The position numbers and the translations under genes are program-made. This document shows, piece after piece, positions 9,172-18,587 of a stretch of 64,000 bases of DNA. The number at the start of each line of letters is the position of its first letter. Position 1 is the stretch's first letter. A model generated the notes under the pieces. That model ran no database searches, was not told the origin of the DNA, and saw only the letters and a list, made by a program, of their open reading frames with translations. Origin of the DNA: Salinarchaeum sp. IM2453 (GTDB lineage Archaea > Halobacteriota > Halobacteria > Halobacteriales > Salinarchaeaceae); the NCBI RefSeq assembly GCF_019693215.1, contig NZ_CP081183.1, positions 2,111,226 to 2,175,225 of the forward strand. Direction: 5' to 3'.

Positions 9172-10122
9172 ATGACAGACACGAGCGTGAGAGAAGACGA
9201 GCGGGAGAAAACTCAGGAAACGACCGACGACGAGTCTGTGGTTTGTCCAGAGTGTGGTGGACAAATTGCGAGTGACGAGGAGCACGGCGAGACCGTCTGT
9301 GTTGAATGTGGACTCGTTGTCGAAGAAGACGAAATTGACCATGGGCCAGAGTGGCGTGCGTTTGACGCTAAAGAAAAAGACGAAAAATCGCGTGTCGGTG
9401 CGCCTACGACAAAAATGATGCACGACGAAGGTTTGTCGACGAATATTGGTTGGCAAGACAAAGATGCATACGGACAGGCTTTATCGTCACGGCAGCGCCG
9501 GAAAATGCAGCGCCTTCGTACGTGGAACGAGCGGTTCCGAACTCGTGACTCAAAAGAACGAAATCTTAAGCAGGCACTCGGTGAGATCGACCGGATGGCG
9601 TCTGCACTTGGCCTCCCAGATAACGTTCGTGAAACTGCCAGCGTGATATATCGTAGGGCACTTGATGAGAACCTCTTACCTGGTCGATCGATTGAAGGTG
9701 TTTCAACATCGGCGCTTTATGCGGCGGCTCGACAAGCTGGCACCCCACGAAGTTTAGATGAAATTGCTGGAGTTAGCCGAGTCGACAAAGATGAAATCGC
9801 TCGTACCTATCGATACGTGGTTCGTGAGCTTGGACTGGAAATCGAACCGGCTGATCCGAAGCAGTATGTTCCTCGCTTTGTCTCTGAACTTGAACTGTCA
9901 GAAGAGGTAGAACGTCGTGCTCGAGAACTCCTCGACTCTGCCCGGGAAGCGGGCATCCATAGTGGTAAATCACCTGTGGGACTTGCAGCAGCGGCTGTCT
10001 ATGCGGCGTCACTTCTTGTTAATGAAAAAGTTACACAGAAGGAAGTCAGTGAAGTGGCGAATATCTCAGAAGTGACGATTCGGAACCGATACCACGAGTT
10101 ACTTGAGGCAAGTCAAGCTTAG
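9172..10122 (+). CDS. tfb: Transcription initiation factor TFB
   Basis: A 316-residue archaeal TFIIB homologue. It bridges TBP bound at the TATA box with RNA polymerase and reads the BRE. The N-terminal zinc ribbon has Cys25, Cys28, Cys43 and Cys46 (CPECGG and CVECGL). The B-reader/linker contains the conserved PEWRAFD and GAPTTKMMHDEGLST. Two cyclin folds follow (about 125-215 and 220-312), ending with the HTH EVANISEVTIRNRYHELLE. Haloarchaea carry several TFB paralogues; which one this is cannot be told from the sequence alone. Confidence 0.95.
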   Translation: MTDTSVREDEREKTQETTDDESVVCPECGGQIASDEEHGETVCVECGLVVEEDEIDHGPEWRAFDAKEKDEKSRVGAPTTKMMHDEGLSTNIGWQDKDAYGQALSSRQRRKMQRLRTWNERFRTRDSKERNLKQALGEIDRMASALGLPDNVRETASVIYRRALDENLLPGRSIEGVSTSALYAAARQAGTPRSLDEIAGVSRVDKDEIARTYRYVVRELGLEIEPADPKQYVPRFVSELELSEEVERRARELLDSAREAGIHSGKSPVGLAAAAVYAASLLVNEKVTQKEVSEVANISEVTIRNRYHELLEASQA

Positions 10123-10203
10123 TCCCATCCACACTGCGTGGTATTCTCTTGCTGAACTAACTATGGTCAGCAAGAGATTTATCGTCACAAACTAACTTAA
10201 ATT

Positions 10204-10680
10204 ATGGAGACGACACGGCATTTTGTTACTACCGTGTTTGTAGTCAATGACGGAGCAGTTGCCCTACATGAACATGACCGATTAAATCTCTGGTTACCCC
10301 CAGGTGGACACATCGAGCGCGACGAACTCCCGCATGAAGCTGCTAAACGGGAGGTAAGTGAGGAGATTGGCCTTACTGTGCAGCTGGTTAAAGATCTATC
10401 TGGTTATGAAGCATCACAGGCTCGCCCTATTCCCCGTCCACAGCAACTTCTTCTTGAAGATATCAACGTTCACCACGAAGAAGTCGGACACCAGCACATT
10501 GACTTTGTCTATTATGGGCATGTACAATCACGAGATATCACACCCAGAAGTGATGAAGCGCCAGCATCAGCGTGGCGATGGTTTGACAAGGAGGATTTGC
10601 AGAATGGTCCAGACAATCTCACTGAAGATGTTATTGGAGCGGGATCTGACGCTATTGACATTGTGATGGAGCGCAGATAA
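10204..10680 (+). CDS. NUDIX hydrolase
   Basis: A 158-residue NUDIX protein. The Nudix box, Gly35 to Leu57, is complete (GGHIERDELPHEAAKREVSE then EIGL), including the REVSEE metal-binding helix, so it should be catalytically competent. Substrates of the family are nucleoside diphosphates linked to another group; the specific one is unknown. A TATA-like stretch lies in the ~80-base gap behind tfb. Confidence 0.87.
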   Translation: METTRHFVTTVFVVNDGAVALHEHDRLNLWLPPGGHIERDELPHEAAKREVSEEIGLTVQLVKDLSGYEASQARPIPRPQQLLLEDINVHHEEVGHQHIDFVYYGHVQSRDITPRSDEAPASAWRWFDKEDLQNGPDNLTEDVIGAGSDAIDIVMERR

Positions 10681-10728
10681 GATATCAAATTTATCTCATA
10701 TATCGTCCCATATTTGTCTATCTCCATA

Positions 10729-11241
10729 CAGCGAGAGAATCCCGTCCTTCCCGTGAGGGACGAGTGCAGTCGGTCACCCGAGAACCATTCGTGAGGATGA
10801 AGACTGGGGGCGGCACGGGAACAAATGCCTCCACGACTGGGCGTTTGAGACGCTTCTCAGTCACATCGAGTACAAAGCCGAAGAACACGGTATCGACGTG
10901 GAGCGGGCCGATGAGCACGAGTTAGCCACGTCGATAACCTGGTGTGAGTGTGGCACGAAAGCCGAGTCAACTCGTGTTGAGCGTGGGTTGTACGTCTGCG
11001 ATGAGTGTGGGTTGGTGGCGAATAGTGACTGTAATGCGGCTGAGAATATGCGAGCGACGGTAACTCCGAGTCCTGCACAGGATAGGAGTAACGGCTGTCT
11101 GGCCCAGCAATCGGTCCGCCTGTTCGACAAGCAAACGGGGAGAGTAGCCCCACAAGAACAGGTGCGACCGTAAACCGGCAAATATCCCAACGCTTGTGGT
11201 GCGGTTCGGGAAGCCCCGTCTTCACGACGGGGAGGAGGTCA
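10729..11241 (+). mobile_element. 513-bp internally deleted TnpB element (family C)
   Basis: The left end cagcgagagaatcccgtcct matches that of the complete element starting at 43509, and the right end (hairpin then ggaggaggtca) matches its right end at 45008. The middle is deleted. The remaining coding part (10898-11173) gives the last ~90 residues of TnpB, including CECGTKAES, CDECGLVANSDCNAAENM and GRVAPQEQVRP. The zinc ribbon and third RuvC Asp survive, but the N-terminal two thirds are gone. It has no transposase and could move only with help in trans. Confidence 0.8.
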
Positions 11242-11289
11242 CATCTCAAAGATAATATTCTCAAACTGTAGTGATGATCTGATAGTTGC

Positions 11290-12012
11290 CTACTGATTGA
11301 GCTCAAACTCAATACGAACTGTATCTGCTCCCTTTGAGACCCAGTCAACAATAGATATCTCTCCAATCTCCCCAAGCTTATCGACGTGTGTTCCGCCACA
11401 AGGGCACATATCAAAATTTTCAATCTCGACAACACGTAGTGGATCAACGTAATCAGGAATTAAATCCAAGAGTGCTCTCCCTTCATCAACGTTGTTCTCA
11501 ACTAAGTCCCGAGGCCGGTTTTCCTTGACTACCGACAAGTTCTGCTCAATCACTTGGTTTGATTCAGTTTCAATATAACTGATATCCGTTTCATCAAATT
11601 CAGCAGGCTCAAAATCAATTCGGGAGCGATCGGCATATACTTGATTTCCTGCTGTAGTTGCTCCATATTCATCTAGAACAACGCGTGAAACAATATGCTG
11701 TGCAGTATGCATCCGACTATGCTTCTTCCGTCGTGTTTCATCGATGTTGCCTTGGACAGGCTCATTCTCTACAGGCGATGATCCAGTATAACTATCCACA
11801 TAGTGTCGAACATCGCCGTGCGATTTTTTCACGTTCTTAATTGACGCTGAACCATCCTCCCAGCGAATAGTCCCATGGTCAGCTGGTTGTCCGCCTCCCT
11901 CTGGATAAAAATATGTCCCATCTAAAATAATGTAATCTTGTGTCGCTTCTACGATCGTGGTTTGAAACGTTGTTATATTATCGCTGTTCGGCAGATAACG
12001 AAGTTCAGTCAC
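11290..12012 (-). CDS. alaX: Alanyl-tRNA editing protein AlaX
   Basis: A 240-residue stand-alone AlaRS editing domain that hydrolyses Ser-tRNA(Ala) or Gly-tRNA(Ala). Zinc ligands are seen in HTAQH (His102, His106) and CPCGGTHV (Cys205, His209). The N-terminal half has the conserved FYPEGGGQPADHG segment of the second-domain fold, which with the length fits the AlaX-M class. It is monocistronic, flanked on both sides by IS relics. Confidence 0.9.
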   Translation of the reverse strand: MTELRYLPNSDNITTFQTTIVEATQDYIILDGTYFYPEGGGQPADHGTIRWEDGSASIKNVKKSHGDVRHYVDSYTGSSPVENEPVQGNIDETRRKKHSRMHTAQHIVSRVVLDEYGATTAGNQVYADRSRIDFEPAEFDETDISYIETESNQVIEQNLSVVKENRPRDLVENNVDEGRALLDLIPDYVDPLRVVEIENFDMCPCGGTHVDKLGEIGEISIVDWVSKGADTVRIEFELNQ

Positions 12013-12101
12013 ATAGAGAGATAATATCGGCTGTATACAAACAACTCACGGAAATATATAATTGATTTGGAGAGTTAATTCTTGCAGACTAAGCACCATC
12101 T

Positions 12102-12555
12102 GTAAACTACCTCTGTCTACTCGCCGCCGTTGTCGACTCCTTGCCGCAGGGGCTTCCTGGTTCAACGACACGCTTTGGAGACACCTCATCGGATGGGTCC
12201 TCAGTGTCCCCAGAGAGCACAGTCTCTGCAGGCGCTGATTCGGCTATGCTCTGACCTACTGTCTATGTAGTTACTTCAACTCCAAGCTTTTCCAATCCAA
12301 GGTGTGGCCGATATTCTTATGTGAGAGTGTGGATATATACCTGCTGACAGGTTTGATCATGGTCCATGCAGCCAGTAGGCGTCTCGGCGTATTCCGGCGT
12401 TACAGCGTACTTACGTCTCCTTGGACACTACTGATTTGTTAGGTTACTTGTCACTTGAACGTTCGGAAAGACAAGGAGTGTACGGATGTATCTCTGCCCT
12501 ACTCGCTCCCGACGGTCGCTCCTTGAGGACGAGGACGTAGCCTGTAGAAGTTAAA
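12102..12555 (-). mobile_element. Family A TnpB relic, copy 2 (454 bp)
   Basis: On the minus strand, 12116-12260 encodes ESAPAETVLSG and then SPKRVVEPGSPCGKES, a TnpB C-terminal tail ending in a stop, followed by a degenerate right end (gtaaactacctctgtctact on the plus strand). The opposite end (about 12490-12555) carries a second copy of the tail motif (cctcaaggagcga-cgagtagggcag). The same layout is seen in copy 3 (16384-16754) and in shortened form at 1710-1985. The interior near 12440 (acttgaacgttcggaaa) also matches copy 3. It fills the gap between alaX and hemE, and no intact frame is left. Confidence 0.65.
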
Positions 12556-12588
12556 GTCCACAACAACGGCGAGTAGAACAAGACAAGT

Positions 12589-13596
12589 TCACTCCCCAAT
12601 AGATTTTGCGGCATCAAAGAACGCCTCAACATTTTCGACGGGGGTGTTACGATCAACTCCATGACCAAGATTGAGAATGTGCGGGTGCTCACCAAACTCA
12701 CCCACGACAGACTGAGTCCGTTCATGAATTGTATCTGGCTCTCCATAGAGTAATGCTGGGTCAAGATTCCCTTGGAACGTAGGCACATCTATTTGCTGCA
12801 GCGCCTGTTGTACATCAACGGTCCAATCAAGGCTGATAACGTCGGCACCGGTTTCTGCCAGCAAATCGAGATTACCACTCATGTTTCGGGCGAAGACAAT
12901 TGTTGGCACGTCTGTTTGATTAACAATCCGCTGGTGACGAGGTAAAATGAATTTTCGGTAATCTGTCGGAGAAAGTAATCCAGCATATGTATCAAATAAC
13001 TGGATAACGTCAGCACCTGAGTCCGTCTGGAAGGCAATATACTCAACTAGAACATCCGTAAACTCGTCTAATAGCGTTTCAAATGCGGTAGGATGTTCCG
13101 CTCGAAGACGACGTACATCCATAAATGTGCGTGATGGCATTCCTTCACAAACATATGCAGCAAGTGTAAATGGGCCTCCGGCAAATCCAATTACAGCTGC
13201 CTGTTTGCCAACTGTTGATTCAATCCGATCAATGATCTCTGCTACATACCACAACTCGTCAGATACATCAGATCGACTTCGAGATACGTCATCGGTTGAT
13301 GTTACTGGATTTTCAATAACTGGGCCGACGCCAGACTCAAGATGGTATGAAAACCCAAGAGGCTCGAGAACTGTCAAGATGTCTGAGTACATGACTACAC
13401 CATCTGGCTTAAACCGATGCCAAGGTTGTAAGCTAATTTCGGCTGCAATATCCGGCGTTGAAATTGCTTCTAAGAATGAATACTCTTCTCGTATTTCTCG
13501 ATACTCAGGCAGGTATCGTCCAGCTTGCCGCATCATCCATACTGGCGGCCGGTCAGTTTGCTTCCCTCTGGCAGCCTTCAGAAAACGAGATCTCAT
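12589..13596 (-). CDS. hemE: Uroporphyrinogen decarboxylase
   Basis: A 335-residue HemE that removes four acetate carboxyls from uroporphyrinogen III to give coproporphyrinogen III. The N-terminal signature RPPVWMMRQAGRYLPEYR and the second signature GFAGGPFTLAAYVCEG (about 137-152) are present. The conserved DTYAG is also present (about 203-207), as are FQGNLDP and the C-terminal LNLGHGVDRNTP. Length is normal. hemH lies 5 kb away in its own unit. It is monocistronic between relics. Confidence 0.95.
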   Translation of the reverse strand: MRSRFLKAARGKQTDRPPVWMMRQAGRYLPEYREIREEYSFLEAISTPDIAAEISLQPWHRFKPDGVVMYSDILTVLEPLGFSYHLESGVGPVIENPVTSTDDVSRSRSDVSDELWYVAEIIDRIESTVGKQAAVIGFAGGPFTLAAYVCEGMPSRTFMDVRRLRAEHPTAFETLLDEFTDVLVEYIAFQTDSGADVIQLFDTYAGLLSPTDYRKFILPRHQRIVNQTDVPTIVFARNMSGNLDLLAETGADVISLDWTVDVQQALQQIDVPTFQGNLDPALLYGEPDTIHERTQSVVGEFGEHPHILNLGHGVDRNTPVENVEAFFDAAKSIGE

Positions 13597-13728
13597 TAAT
13601 TATAACATAGAGCCAAAGTGCCATAATGGTCCGGATTTTGTGACAGCTTGTATGTTAACTAGATATTAATAATTTCACAATTTTACATACTCCATGACAT
13701 CCATTATTAGCGGTCTGGTGCAGATGCT

Positions 13729-13834
13729 ATGCTCCCCGCCCTCAAGACCTCGTCAATGGCGGCGAGTAGGGCGGAGTAACTTACGAAAGATTTGAGACGA
13801 AAGCCTCACCTGTAAGGACGAGGGGAGGGTGTCA
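13729..13834 (+). mobile_element. Two juxtaposed IS-end relics (families A and C)
   Basis: Bases 13729-13793 (ccctcaagacctcg through gcgagtagggcggagtaac) resemble the TnpB tail and right end of family A. Bases 13791-13834 (gacgaaagcctcacctg, then gacgaggggagggtgtca) resemble the right-end hairpin of family C. They sit in the 350-base gap between hemE and the next gene. The rest of the gap shows only A/T-rich promoter-like sequence. Confidence 0.4.
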
Positions 13835-13949
13835 AGTTCATCTTTGTCCAACTGAAATAAATAAGCTGAGATAAACATGCAACAACATTCACATCCGTGG
13901 GTGTTGTACATATACATGTGGAGCTAACTGCGCCCCACGTCAAGTAACC

Positions 13950-14213
13950 ATGCCCCACGACATATCCGACATCGAGGTCCCCATTTGGTTTGCTATCGTT
14001 GCTGGAGTGATTATTGGTGGAATCACTTTTTTTGGGATCGCTTTTAGCGCAAGAATAGCGATTACCTTGCTCCTATCAATTATTTCGCTAGGCATCTCAC
14101 TCGTGATTCTGTACCTGTTATATCGATTCGTCGTTGCTGTGGAACAGATTGCAGATGCAACAGACCGAATCGCTGATCAAAACCGGGCTGATGAAGATGA
14201 CTTATACAACTGA
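13950..14213 (+). CDS. Small two-helix membrane protein
   Basis: An 87-residue protein with two hydrophobic helices (about 11-30 and 33-58) and a charged C-terminal tail, VEQIADATDRIADQNRADED, with heptad-like spacing that may form a short coiled coil. I recognise no named family. It converges with the long membrane protein on the opposite strand, with a 63-base gap. Confidence 0.55.
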   Translation: MPHDISDIEVPIWFAIVAGVIIGGITFFGIAFSARIAITLLLSIISLGISLVILYLLYRFVVAVEQIADATDRIADQNRADEDDLYN

Positions 14214-14276
14214 TTGAAGGCCGTGTCCAAAGAATTTTGTCCCTCTCCACACGGCTTCAGCCGTATGAGGAGTCAA

Positions 14277-15551
14277 CTAAGGGCTGTTCCACTCCTCGAT
14301 TCGTTTAGCAAGACTGTCAGAAAAAACAGTAAGGTAGGCTGTCCCCCAGAATGCAGTGATGATTGCTCCGACAACATTGAAGATCATGTCAACAATCGTA
14401 TCATCGACGCCATATTGTGCTAGCACCGGATCCAACCCGAGTATCAATGCCCCTTGATCTGCAAAAAACTCCATTATCTCCCAGACAACGCCCATGGCTA
14501 ATACAAAAATAATTGTAAAAACGAACAATCCCCATGGCGGGAGATGAATGCGATCATCATACAGGTGGATACTGCGTAAAGCGGCGTATCCAGCGGCAGC
14601 AACTACGGAAGCTGATAGCGAGTGTGTTAACCAGTCCCATCGAGTGATTCCGTCGTACAGCGCAAGCGTACCAAGTGTGTGAAAGAACACGGCAGCCGTG
14701 ACCCATAGTGCAATCCCAGGATCAACGGAGAGACGGAAATTCCGACGGAGTATCCTCGGGATATACGTAACTGCGAGTGCAATTGTTGCATTTGTTATCA
14801 CCGCAAGGTCCAGTTGCCAAAGACCGTATATCAGTATCCCTACAAGGATAACCCGCATTAATCGGACGATTTGTTGTTGTCGCCGCTGTGAAATGCCAAG
14901 CCGGTAACTGAGAATTGCCTTCTCTTCAGGAACAGGATCTGTAATCGGAGATTCACACGATTCAAGACTTATTAATTCTCGTTTAAATGCAGCATAGAAA
15001 CAAAAGCCCGCCACGATCCCGGCACCAGTTATCTGCATCAACTCAAGCATGACAACAGTATTTAGCGTGTCCTGTGATCGCCCATCTAACAGAAATGACG
15101 TCCCAACAAGTTGATCCAAAGTCCACTGGGTGATTTGGACAAGTGCGCCCATTGCCATGCTAAACAGTGTGGTCAACACAACTGCGAACCATGGAATAAG
15201 TGATAGGGATGTAATGTCGTGTAGCTGGATTATAAACAACAACGAGAGTGTAGCCAATGCAATACTTGGGAGCAACTCGGTGGCAAAGAGCTCAGGAGCG
15301 ATCGTCTGACTTAATACCGGAAGTGAAACTACCCCAGTAAGATACCATGGGGGAACCTTTGTTGGATTTACCAGACGAATGACTGGTGCAAGAAGAATTC
15401 CAAGGGCAATGATACTGAAAAGTGCAGGTTCATACTGACCAACTGAGATACCGATAGTGAAGTTGATGACGAGTAGAAGAATAAATCCCCAAGAGAGCCC
15501 TATATCACGTCTGGAAGCAGCAAAAAGACTTACTTGTTGAGTTTCGCCCAT
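14277..15551 (-). CDS. Multi-pass membrane protein with YjdF/DUF2238-like C-terminal domain
   Basis: A 424-residue protein with about twelve hydrophobic segments. The N-terminal half (helices to ~residue 200) has no match that I recognise. The C-terminal part (about 255-410) has the conserved pattern TRWDWLTHSLSASVVAA, VVWEIMEFFAD and VDDTIVDMIFNVVGA, as in YjdF/DUF2238 membrane proteins, where buried Asp, His and Glu residues form a polar site. Function is unknown. The gene stands alone. Confidence 0.55.
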   Translation of the reverse strand: MGETQQVSLFAASRRDIGLSWGFILLLVINFTIGISVGQYEPALFSIIALGILLAPVIRLVNPTKVPPWYLTGVVSLPVLSQTIAPELFATELLPSIALATLSLLFIIQLHDITSLSLIPWFAVVLTTLFSMAMGALVQITQWTLDQLVGTSFLLDGRSQDTLNTVVMLELMQITGAGIVAGFCFYAAFKRELISLESCESPITDPVPEEKAILSYRLGISQRRQQQIVRLMRVILVGILIYGLWQLDLAVITNATIALAVTYIPRILRRNFRLSVDPGIALWVTAAVFFHTLGTLALYDGITRWDWLTHSLSASVVAAAGYAALRSIHLYDDRIHLPPWGLFVFTIIFVLAMGVVWEIMEFFADQGALILGLDPVLAQYGVDDTIVDMIFNVVGAIITAFWGTAYLTVFSDSLAKRIEEWNSP

Positions 15552-15673
15552 TGACTATACGACATAGTAACAACCGTTCGTATATGTCGCTTTACACTGG
15601 TATGATGCTATTCATATGCAATTTGCTCACTTGGACCGTGGTTTAATAAATACTGGCACAATAACATGAATAC

Positions 15674-16327
15674 ATGAGTGAGGAATCACTATATGAGGAG
15701 AGCAAGCCAAAAAAGCGACGAGGTCTGTCAACATTTTTCAGAGGGCTCGCAAGACGACTTCGGCGCGGGAAAAAAGTGCCCGTTAACGATGCACAAGATG
15801 CTGTAGTAGACATCCCAAGTGAGGTCGAAACGGGAATTGAAGTGACACAAGAAAGTGATGAAGTCTCGCTGCAGGTTAATCTTTCTTGGTCAGAGGACGA
15901 TATCGAAGAGATCGTCGAAACAGATGTCATCGCGAGTAAAGCCCGGTTTGAAGTGTACCGCGACGCAGGTGATAAGCATCGTTGGCGGCTTATCCATGAC
16001 AATGGCAATATTATTGCAGATGGCTCTGAAGGATATGCTTCAAAACAAAAAGCAAAACAGGGCCTAGAAAGTGTACGCTCGAATGCTCCTGGGGCATATG
16101 TTGTTGATGTCTCAAAAGATGAAGACACACCTAAAGAGGGCGGGAGTGATGCAACATTTGAAGTATTTAAAGACAAGGCTGAGGAATGGCGCTGGCGTCT
16201 TGTTCATGACAATGGTAACATCCTTGCTGACGGCGGTCAAGGGTACGCCTCAAAGCAGAAAGCAAAGCAGGGTCTCACAAGTGTTCAAATAAATGTACCC
16301 GGTGCACCTATCGAGGAACCTGAATAG
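15674..16327 (+). CDS. Protein with two DUF1508 (YegP-like) repeats
   Basis: A 217-residue protein. The basic N-terminus (KPKKRRGLSTFFRGLARRLR) is unusual in this acidic proteome and may bind nucleic acid or membrane. An acidic linker follows, then two copies of a ~50-residue DUF1508 module: FEVYRDAGDKHRWRLIHDNG and FEVFKDKAEEWRWRLVHDNG, each ending GYASKQKAKQGL. DUF1508/YegP modules are small beta-rich domains of unknown function. A family A relic follows the stop. Confidence 0.75.
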   Translation: MSEESLYEESKPKKRRGLSTFFRGLARRLRRGKKVPVNDAQDAVVDIPSEVETGIEVTQESDEVSLQVNLSWSEDDIEEIVETDVIASKARFEVYRDAGDKHRWRLIHDNGNIIADGSEGYASKQKAKQGLESVRSNAPGAYVVDVSKDEDTPKEGGSDATFEVFKDKAEEWRWRLVHDNGNILADGGQGYASKQKAKQGLTSVQINVPGAPIEEPE

Positions 16328-16383
16328 TCTCTTCTGAGGAGTCAATTACAGGTTTCTCGGTATAAGCCTGAACTGATTGCATA

Positions 16384-16754
16384 GTGAACTATCCCTGCCT
16401 ACTCACTCGTGGCAATAGCTGCTCGTCTCTTGAGGCAGGGGATTTCTGGGTCAACGATGTTTCTTGGAGACACATCACTGACTATCGTATTATTGACCCC
16501 AGCGAGCGCAGTTTCCACAGGTGTTGATTCCGCATACCCTGTCCTATATCTTCTCTCGGAGAGACGATTCTGAGCAAGTGTATTCCGGCGTTGCAGCGTA
16601 CTTGAACAGCTCCTCAACCACGGCTGATTTGCTGGGTTGGTTATCACTTGAACGTTCGAAAACTCAGAGAGTGCGCGGTTATATCCTCGCCCCATCGTAC
16701 CCGCTCCTAGCGGTTACTCCTTTGGGCCCGGGCTGTAGCCAGTAAGCGTAAAAA
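16384..16754 (-). mobile_element. Family A TnpB relic, copy 3 (371 bp)
   Basis: On the minus strand, bases 16399-16545 encode AESTPVETALAGVNN and then IVDPEIPCLKRRAAIATSE, with a stop at 16399. This is a TnpB tail followed by the right end gcagggatagttcac. The distal end (16680-16754) carries a degenerate second tail copy, as in copy 2. Most of the TnpB core is missing. It lies between convergent genes, where an insertion is least damaging. Confidence 0.65.
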
Positions 16755-16780
16755 AGATCTAACCGAGTTGCGCGTAGTGG

Positions 16781-17332
16781 TCACGACAACCGATCCTGTG
16801 AACTAATCCGATCAGATACGAATTCGAAGTCGATATTTGCTCGCTTTGCTGCTTCTTGATCGCGTGGGCTGTCTCCAATAAAAATCGCTTGTTCTGGCGC
16901 AGCCTCCAGATTCTCAAGGACCTTATTGAGTGGTTGTGGCGAAGGCTTCTGTTCCAATACCGTATCCCGGCCGACAACCGTATCAATATATGTGCTAAGG
17001 TCTGTTTGTTCAAGTGCGATACGGCAGGCAATTTCTGAATTAAGCGAACACACCCCAACTGGTACAGAAGCAGGAAGTTCTCCAGCTAGTGGTAATAGGT
17101 GTGCACTTCTAGCTCCTTGCTTTTCATGATCAGTGATTACTTGCTCGACAATCTGTTTTAGCTCTGCTTCGGCAGCACGAGTGTATACATCCCAGAGGCT
17201 ATTTGTCGAAATAGTAAGTCCATGGTCTGCTAGTTCATTAATTGCATCCTGCCTTGTCTGTGCCCAATCAACATCTAATTGTACAAGTGTGCCATCTAGA
17301 TCATAAATTATAGCCGCGTAGTTTGTATTCAT
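16781..17332 (-). CDS. HAD-family phosphatase
   Basis: A 183-residue HAD hydrolase. Motif I is YDLDGTLV with the nucleophile Asp11 and acid/base Asp13. Motif II is the serine in GVCSLNSE (about 92-99). The motif III lysine is in VLEQKPSPQP (about 129-138), and motif IV is FIGDSPRDQEAA (about 152-163). A small helical cap lies between motifs I and II, so it is a phosphoglycolate-phosphatase-like subfamily member. It starts 15 bases behind the kinase gene stop, so the two are probably one transcript. Confidence 0.82.
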   Translation of the reverse strand: MNTNYAAIIYDLDGTLVQLDVDWAQTRQDAINELADHGLTISTNSLWDVYTRAAEAELKQIVEQVITDHEKQGARSAHLLPLAGELPASVPVGVCSLNSEIACRIALEQTDLSTYIDTVVGRDTVLEQKPSPQPLNKVLENLEAAPEQAIFIGDSPRDQEAAKRANIDFEFVSDRISSQDRLS

Positions 17333-17347
17333 TGTAATATAGAAGGT

Positions 17348-18439
17348 TCACTCCATCTTAGCTTTGAGTAATTCGATAACAAACACTGCTCCTTCTGGCT
17401 CATTGTCTTCAACCCAAACTGATCCGCCAAATGTGGAAACAAGACTATCAACAAGATATAGTCCAAGCCCACTTCCTGAACTTTCAAGCCCCTTTTCACC
17501 TCGTCCGAAAATTTCCCGCTTTCGTTCATCTGAGATCCCCGGCCCGTTATCAGCAACTCTTATATTAATCAAATCAGACTCTTCCTCAATAGATATCTCA
17601 ATCTCAACGGACTCCTTGTCATTGTGGTAGACAGCATTGTGGAGCAAATTCCCAAAGACAGACCGCAACAGTGGGCTAGCTTGCACATGAAGTTCATTTG
17701 GAAATTGCTTGTCACCGGTGATTTTCAGCGGCTTTGAATGGCCAGCAAAATCAGATTGAACTTGTGCAATCTCATCTTCAATCACTTCGATAAGATCAAT
17801 CGGTTCAAGATCAGGGTTATCAGACCCCAGCAATTCCGTAATGTCTCGGACCGATTCAGTTAATTCCATAGTATGCTGTGCTGCCGCTATGATACGATCT
17901 AGTGTGTCCTTGCTCTGTTTATCGATATTTTTCTCAAGTTGGGCTGCCCATCCAAGAATGACAGACATATCGTTACGGATATCATGACGCACGATTTGGT
18001 TCAGTAACGCGAGTCGATCACGCTCAGTTTTTAATTCTTCTTCCGTCTCTTTTCGATCGGTAATATCACGACTTGCTGTAATATAGCCATCAAGTCCATG
18101 CTTACCGTCCGCAGCAGTCCCGGTTGCTGCAATCCATATCCAGCCTCGATCTTTTGATCGAAACCTGAATTCAATCTCGGTATCAATGTATCCAGACTCT
18201 TCAACTAGTCTTTGAAATTGGTTAACAACTCGCTCTCGATCATCTGGATGGATGTATTCTGTAATATCTGCTCCATGCAGCTCTTCGGGAGCCCATCCCT
18301 TAACGTGCGTCGAGCTTGGAGATTGATATTTGATCGTCCCCATCTCATCAACGACGGTGATCACATCCGAGGTTTGTTCAATGAGGAATCGGAACTGGTC
18401 AGCGGATAAATCCGCCGAATAACTCTGATCGCTCGTCAT
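17348..18439 (-). CDS. PAS-domain sensor histidine kinase
   Basis: A 363-residue cytoplasmic kinase with no membrane helices. A PAS domain lies at about residues 13-130 with the PAC signature (DGYITASRDITDRKE). The dimerisation helix contains the phosphoacceptor His152 (IVRHDIRNDMSVILGWAAQL). The ATPase domain shows the N box (FGNLLHNAVYHND), G1 (VADNGPGI) and G2 (GSGLGLYLV). No response regulator is adjacent, as is common for haloarchaeal kinases. The ligand is unknown. Confidence 0.87.
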   Translation of the reverse strand: MTSDQSYSADLSADQFRFLIEQTSDVITVVDEMGTIKYQSPSSTHVKGWAPEELHGADITEYIHPDDRERVVNQFQRLVEESGYIDTEIEFRFRSKDRGWIWIAATGTAADGKHGLDGYITASRDITDRKETEEELKTERDRLALLNQIVRHDIRNDMSVILGWAAQLEKNIDKQSKDTLDRIIAAAQHTMELTESVRDITELLGSDNPDLEPIDLIEVIEDEIAQVQSDFAGHSKPLKITGDKQFPNELHVQASPLLRSVFGNLLHNAVYHNDKESVEIEISIEEESDLINIRVADNGPGISDERKREIFGRGEKGLESSGSGLGLYLVDSLVSTFGGSVWVEDNEPEGAVFVIELLKAKME

Positions 18440-18486
18440 GCCGAGTATGTACTGTATGTACTATTGGAGAACATAATAACGTTCCT

Positions 18487-18540
18487 GTCAACTGCCTCGG
18501 GGTCAACCCCCGTGGCATCCGCCTTGATATTCTGTGAACG
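18487..18540 (-). repeat. Family B short IS-end relic, copy 3
   Basis: Bases actgcctcggggtcaacccc followed by cgtggcatccgccttgatat and tctgtgaa. This is the best-preserved example of the ~50-base family B consensus. It lies in the 148-base gap between the kinase start and the hemH stop. Confidence 0.6.
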
Positions 18541-18587
18541 CTCGCTGAGCGTAGTTATCTGCGTGCAGGTCAAAAAGGAAGAATCAG

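Noticed and set aside
10857-11447. A 196-codon minus-strand frame rich in His, Arg and Thr
   Set aside because: It is antisense to the TnpB remnant and to alaX; composition is that of a shadow frame.
13127-13669. A 180-codon plus-strand frame antisense to hemE
   Set aside because: Shadow of hemE; basic and Ser-rich, unlike proteins of this organism.
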